Assembly (NCBI RefSeq): GCF_009498275.1
Contig: NZ_CP045643.1
Location: 5,146,001 to 5,210,000 of the forward strand
DNA: 64,000 nucleotides
From: Streptomyces fagopyri
GTDB taxonomy: Bacteria > Actinomycetota > Actinomycetes > Streptomycetales > Streptomycetaceae
Direction of reading: 5' to 3'
In this document: piece by piece, positions 61,540 to 64,000 of the stretch
Layout: the number at the start of each line of letters is the position of its first letter
How positions within the stretch are numbered: position 1 is the first letter of the stretch
Position numbers and translations under genes: made by a program
Notes under the pieces: generated by a model
Told to the model about the DNA's origin: nothing
The model's input: only the letters and a program-made list of their open reading frames with translations
Database searches by the model: none

Positions 61540-61728
61540 GAATCCTGTCCTCGGTCCGTGTCCTCGGTCGTTTCCTGGGCGAGAGGCGACACCTGATACT
61601 CAATTCGCGGTCACTATATGAGAGTTCGTGATCGTGTTGGGAAGGTTCTGGAACCGCTCCCGTCATCGGACGGCGATTCGGGTGCCCGGGGTACCGCCCG
61701 GAACCGCCGTGCGGGGCCATCCTGGAGG
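61540..61728. promoter_or_regulatory. Divergent promoter region of the conservon and the FAD/Fe-S gene
   Basis: Bases 61595-61650 are A/T-richer than the surroundings. On the minus strand TATAGT (around 61612-61617) is the best -10-like hexamer for the conservon, giving a leader of about 70 nt. No firm -35 is seen. Confidence 0.35.
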
Positions 61729-64000
61729 CATGACGGATCTTGGCGAGCGGGGACCGGCGGAGTTTCGGGAACTACGGGCCGCACTGCGTGCCCGGCTCGC
61801 CGGGCACGTGCGCGGCGAGGTCTCCTTCGACGCCACCGCACGTGCGCTGAACAGCATGGACGCGTCCAACTACCGGCGCGTCCCGCTCGGTGTGGTGGCC
61901 CCGCGTGACAGCGACGACGTGGCGGCCGTGCTGTCCGTGTGCCGCGCGCTCGCGGTGCCGGTCGTCGCGCGCGGCGGCGGCACCTCGATCGCCGGCCAGG
62001 CCACCGGCACCGGTGTCGTCCTCGACTTCACCCGGCACATGAACCGCGTCGTCGCGCTGGACCCCGGGGCGGGCACCGCCGTCGTGGAGCCCGGCGTCGT
62101 CCTGGACCGCCTCCAGGAGGCCGCCGCCCCGCACGGCCTGCGCTTCGGCCCCGACCCCTCCACCCACAGCCGCTGCACCCTGGGCGGAATGATCGGGAAC
62201 AACGCGTGCGGGTCGCACTCGGTGGCCTGGGGCACGACCGCGGACAGCGTGCGCGAGCTGTCGGTGCTCACCGCCCGGGGGGAGGTCCGCACGCTCGGCC
62301 GGGACTGGCGCGGCGCCCCGCCCGGCCTCCGCGCCCTGGTGGAAGCCGAGTTGGCCCGGCTGCGCATCGGCTTCCCGGATCTGCCCCGCCGTATCTCCGG
62401 CTACGCGCTGGACGCCCTGCTCCCCGAGAGGGGCGCGGACGTCGCCCGCTCCTTCTGCGGATCCGAGGGCACGCTGGGCATCCTGACCGAAGCGGTCGTT
62501 GGACTGGTCGAGGCGCCGCGGGCGACGGCGCTGGCCGTCCTCGGGTACGCGGACGAGGGCGCGGCGGCGGAGGCCGCCGCCGGGCTGCTGCCGCTCGGGC
62601 CGCTCACCGTGGAGGGGATGGCCGCGGACCTCGTACCGCCCGGCGCGGGACTGCCGCGGGGCGGGGCCTGGCTGTTCGTCGAGACGGGAGGCGCCGACGC
62701 CGGGGAGGCCCGCGCGCGCGGCGAAGCGATCGTGCGCGCCGCCGACGCCCTCGACGCCGCCGTGGTCACCGACCCGGCCGGACAGCGCGCCCTGTGGCGA
62801 CTGCGCGAGGACGCGAGCGGCACGGCGACCCGGATGCCCGGCGACGGGGGAGAGGCGTGGCCCGGCTGGGAGGACTGCGCGGTGCCGCCGGCCCGGCTCG
62901 GGGCCTATCTGCGCGACTTCCGGGGCCTGTTGGCGGCCCACGGGCTGCGCGGGACACCGTACGGACACTTCGGGGACGGCTGCGTCCACGTCCGCATCGA
63001 CTTCGACCTGCTGACGAGTGAGGGGATCGGGCGCTTCCGCGACTTCTCGCGGGAACTGGCCGAACTGGTGGTCTCGCACGGGGGTTCACTGTCCGGCGAG
63101 CACGGCGACGGGCAGGCCCGTGCCGAGCTGCTGCCCCTCATGTACGGCCCCGAACTGGTGGGCCTCTTCGAGCGGGCGAAGGACCTCTGGGACCCGGACG
63201 GCCTGCTCAACCCCGGAATGCTGGTGCGGCCGCACCGGCTGGACGAAAACCTGCGGTTCGCGGTGCTGCCGCGCGAGCCGGTGGACGTGACGTTCGGATA
63301 TCCGGCGGACGGCGGGGACTTCTCCGCGGCGGTGCGCCGGTGCGTGGGGGTCGCCAAGTGCCGTACGACGACGCCCGCGGACACGGGTGTCATGTGCCCG
63401 TCGTTCCGGGTGACGGGCGAGGAGGAGCACTCCACCCGGGGACGGGCCCGGCTGCTGCACGAGATGCTCGCGGGCGAGGTGGTCACCGGCGGATGGCGGT
63501 CGACGGAGGTCCGTGACGCGCTGGACCTGTGCCTGTCCTGCAAGGGCTGCCGCTCGGACTGCCCGGTCGGCGTCGACATGGCCACGTACAAGGCGGAGTT
63601 CCTGCACCACCACTACGCGGGGCGGCGCCGCCCCGCGGTGCACTACGCCCTGGGACGGCTGCCCGTGTGGCTCGGACTGGTCGCCCGGACCAGGACCGCC
63701 GGGCTCCTCAACGCCCTGTCCTCGCTGCGGCCGCTCGCCGCGGTGGCCAAGCGGCTGGCCGGGATCGCCCCCGAGCGGAAGATCCCGCGCCTGGCGCCCG
63801 AGACGTTCAGCCGGTGGTGGCAGCGGCGGTTCAAGGACCGGGTGCGGCGGATGTTGCGCGAGGGGGTGCACGGGGGCGGTGGGACCGGCGTCGAGGGGTA
63901 CGGCGTCGGTGGGAACGGCGTCGACGGGAACGGTGCCGCCCCGGCCGAGGTGGCCTTCCTGTGGCCGGACACCTTCACGGAGCACCTCTCGCCCTCGGTG
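61729..64000 (+). CDS. FAD-binding oxidoreductase with C-terminal 4Fe-4S domain (GlcD/D-lactate dehydrogenase-like), 3' truncated
   Basis: The open frame runs from ATG 61729 past the window end, 757 codons so far. The FAD domain has the PP-loop RGGGTSIAGQ (81-90), then GPDPSTHSRCTLGGMIGNNACGSHSVAWG and FCGSEGTLGILTEAVV. The cap domain follows, with GHFGDGCVHVRIDFD (metal/substrate His) and GGSLSGEHGDGQARAELLPLMYGPELVGLF. Iron-sulfur segments are CVGVAKCRTTTPADTGVMCPSF and CLSCKGCRSDCPVG. This is the two-in-one form of the membrane-associated D-2-hydroxyacid (D-lactate type) dehydrogenases. Near the end a GVEGYGVGGNGVDGNG linker is repetitive. GGAGG lies only 1 nt before the ATG, an unusual spacing. 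Confidence 0.88.

Overview
This window is high-GC actinobacterial DNA, almost certainly the core chromosome of a Streptomyces. The signs are third-position G/C bias in every gene (with long empty shadow ORFs opposite), many GTG starts, a full conservon with two cytochrome P450 genes, the futalosine menaquinone genes mqnD/mqnB, a second groEL with CIRCE operators, and families known mainly from Streptomyces (DUF3263, DUF3027, DUF2771, DUF2530, DUF4031). From memory the order otsB/otsA - thrC - sulfur carrier - cold shock - groEL2 ... mqnD/mqnB ... serC resembles the S. coelicolor SCO42xx-43xx core region; this was not checked. I saw no insertion sequence, prophage, tRNA, rRNA or CRISPR array.

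Bases 1-9,200: the end of a sugar-type ABC substrate-binding protein, a DUF3263 gene, trehalose phosphatase (otsB) facing trehalose-phosphate synthase (otsA) and glucosyl-3-phosphoglycerate synthase (gpgS), a SAM riboswitch leading thrC, a CysO/MoaD-like sulfur carrier, a cold-shock protein, and groEL2 behind two CIRCE boxes. Bases 9,300-20,200: an old-yellow-enzyme oxidoreductase, a type-B carboxylesterase, a murQ/murR cell-wall recycling pair with a readable leaderless promoter and candidate operator, an overlapping pair of small genes (zinc-ribbon-like and DUF4031), a three-gene overlapping operon (HD hydrolase, Cmx-like efflux pump, DinB-GNAT fusion), and cutC with a DasR-like box.

Bases 20,400-32,500: a perfect six-copy 37-bp tandem repeat, a HelD/HelR-type helicase, a GT87 mannosyltransferase carrying an unusual 21-copy hexapeptide repeat, an XPB helicase operon with a large helicase-associated/WYL protein, a HAAS-like membrane protein, a HAD hydrolase and a second cold-shock-domain protein. 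Bases 32,500-46,600: mqnD-mqnB-DUF2771-MFS, DUF3027, a cluster of intergenic palindromic repeats, a sacsin/HSP90-like ATPase, a tandem pair of secreted paralogues each behind the same roughly 155-nt structured leader, and a CtpE-like P-type ATPase.

Bases 46,600-64,000: an NCS2 purine permease, a ribbon-helix-helix protein, a MarR/MFS pair, thpR, a 28-residue membrane microprotein, an aldo/keto reductase, an SGNH hydrolase, a secreted beta-propeller protein, serC, and the conservon cvnABCD plus CYP157-like and CYP154-like P450 genes, all overlapping or closely spaced. The window ends inside a large FAD/4Fe-4S oxidoreductase. Functional links visible here are murR-murQ, the two adjacent futalosine-pathway genes, XPB with its accessory protein, and the conservon, in which a GTPase signalling module is joined to two P450s, one lacking the canonical ExxR arginine.
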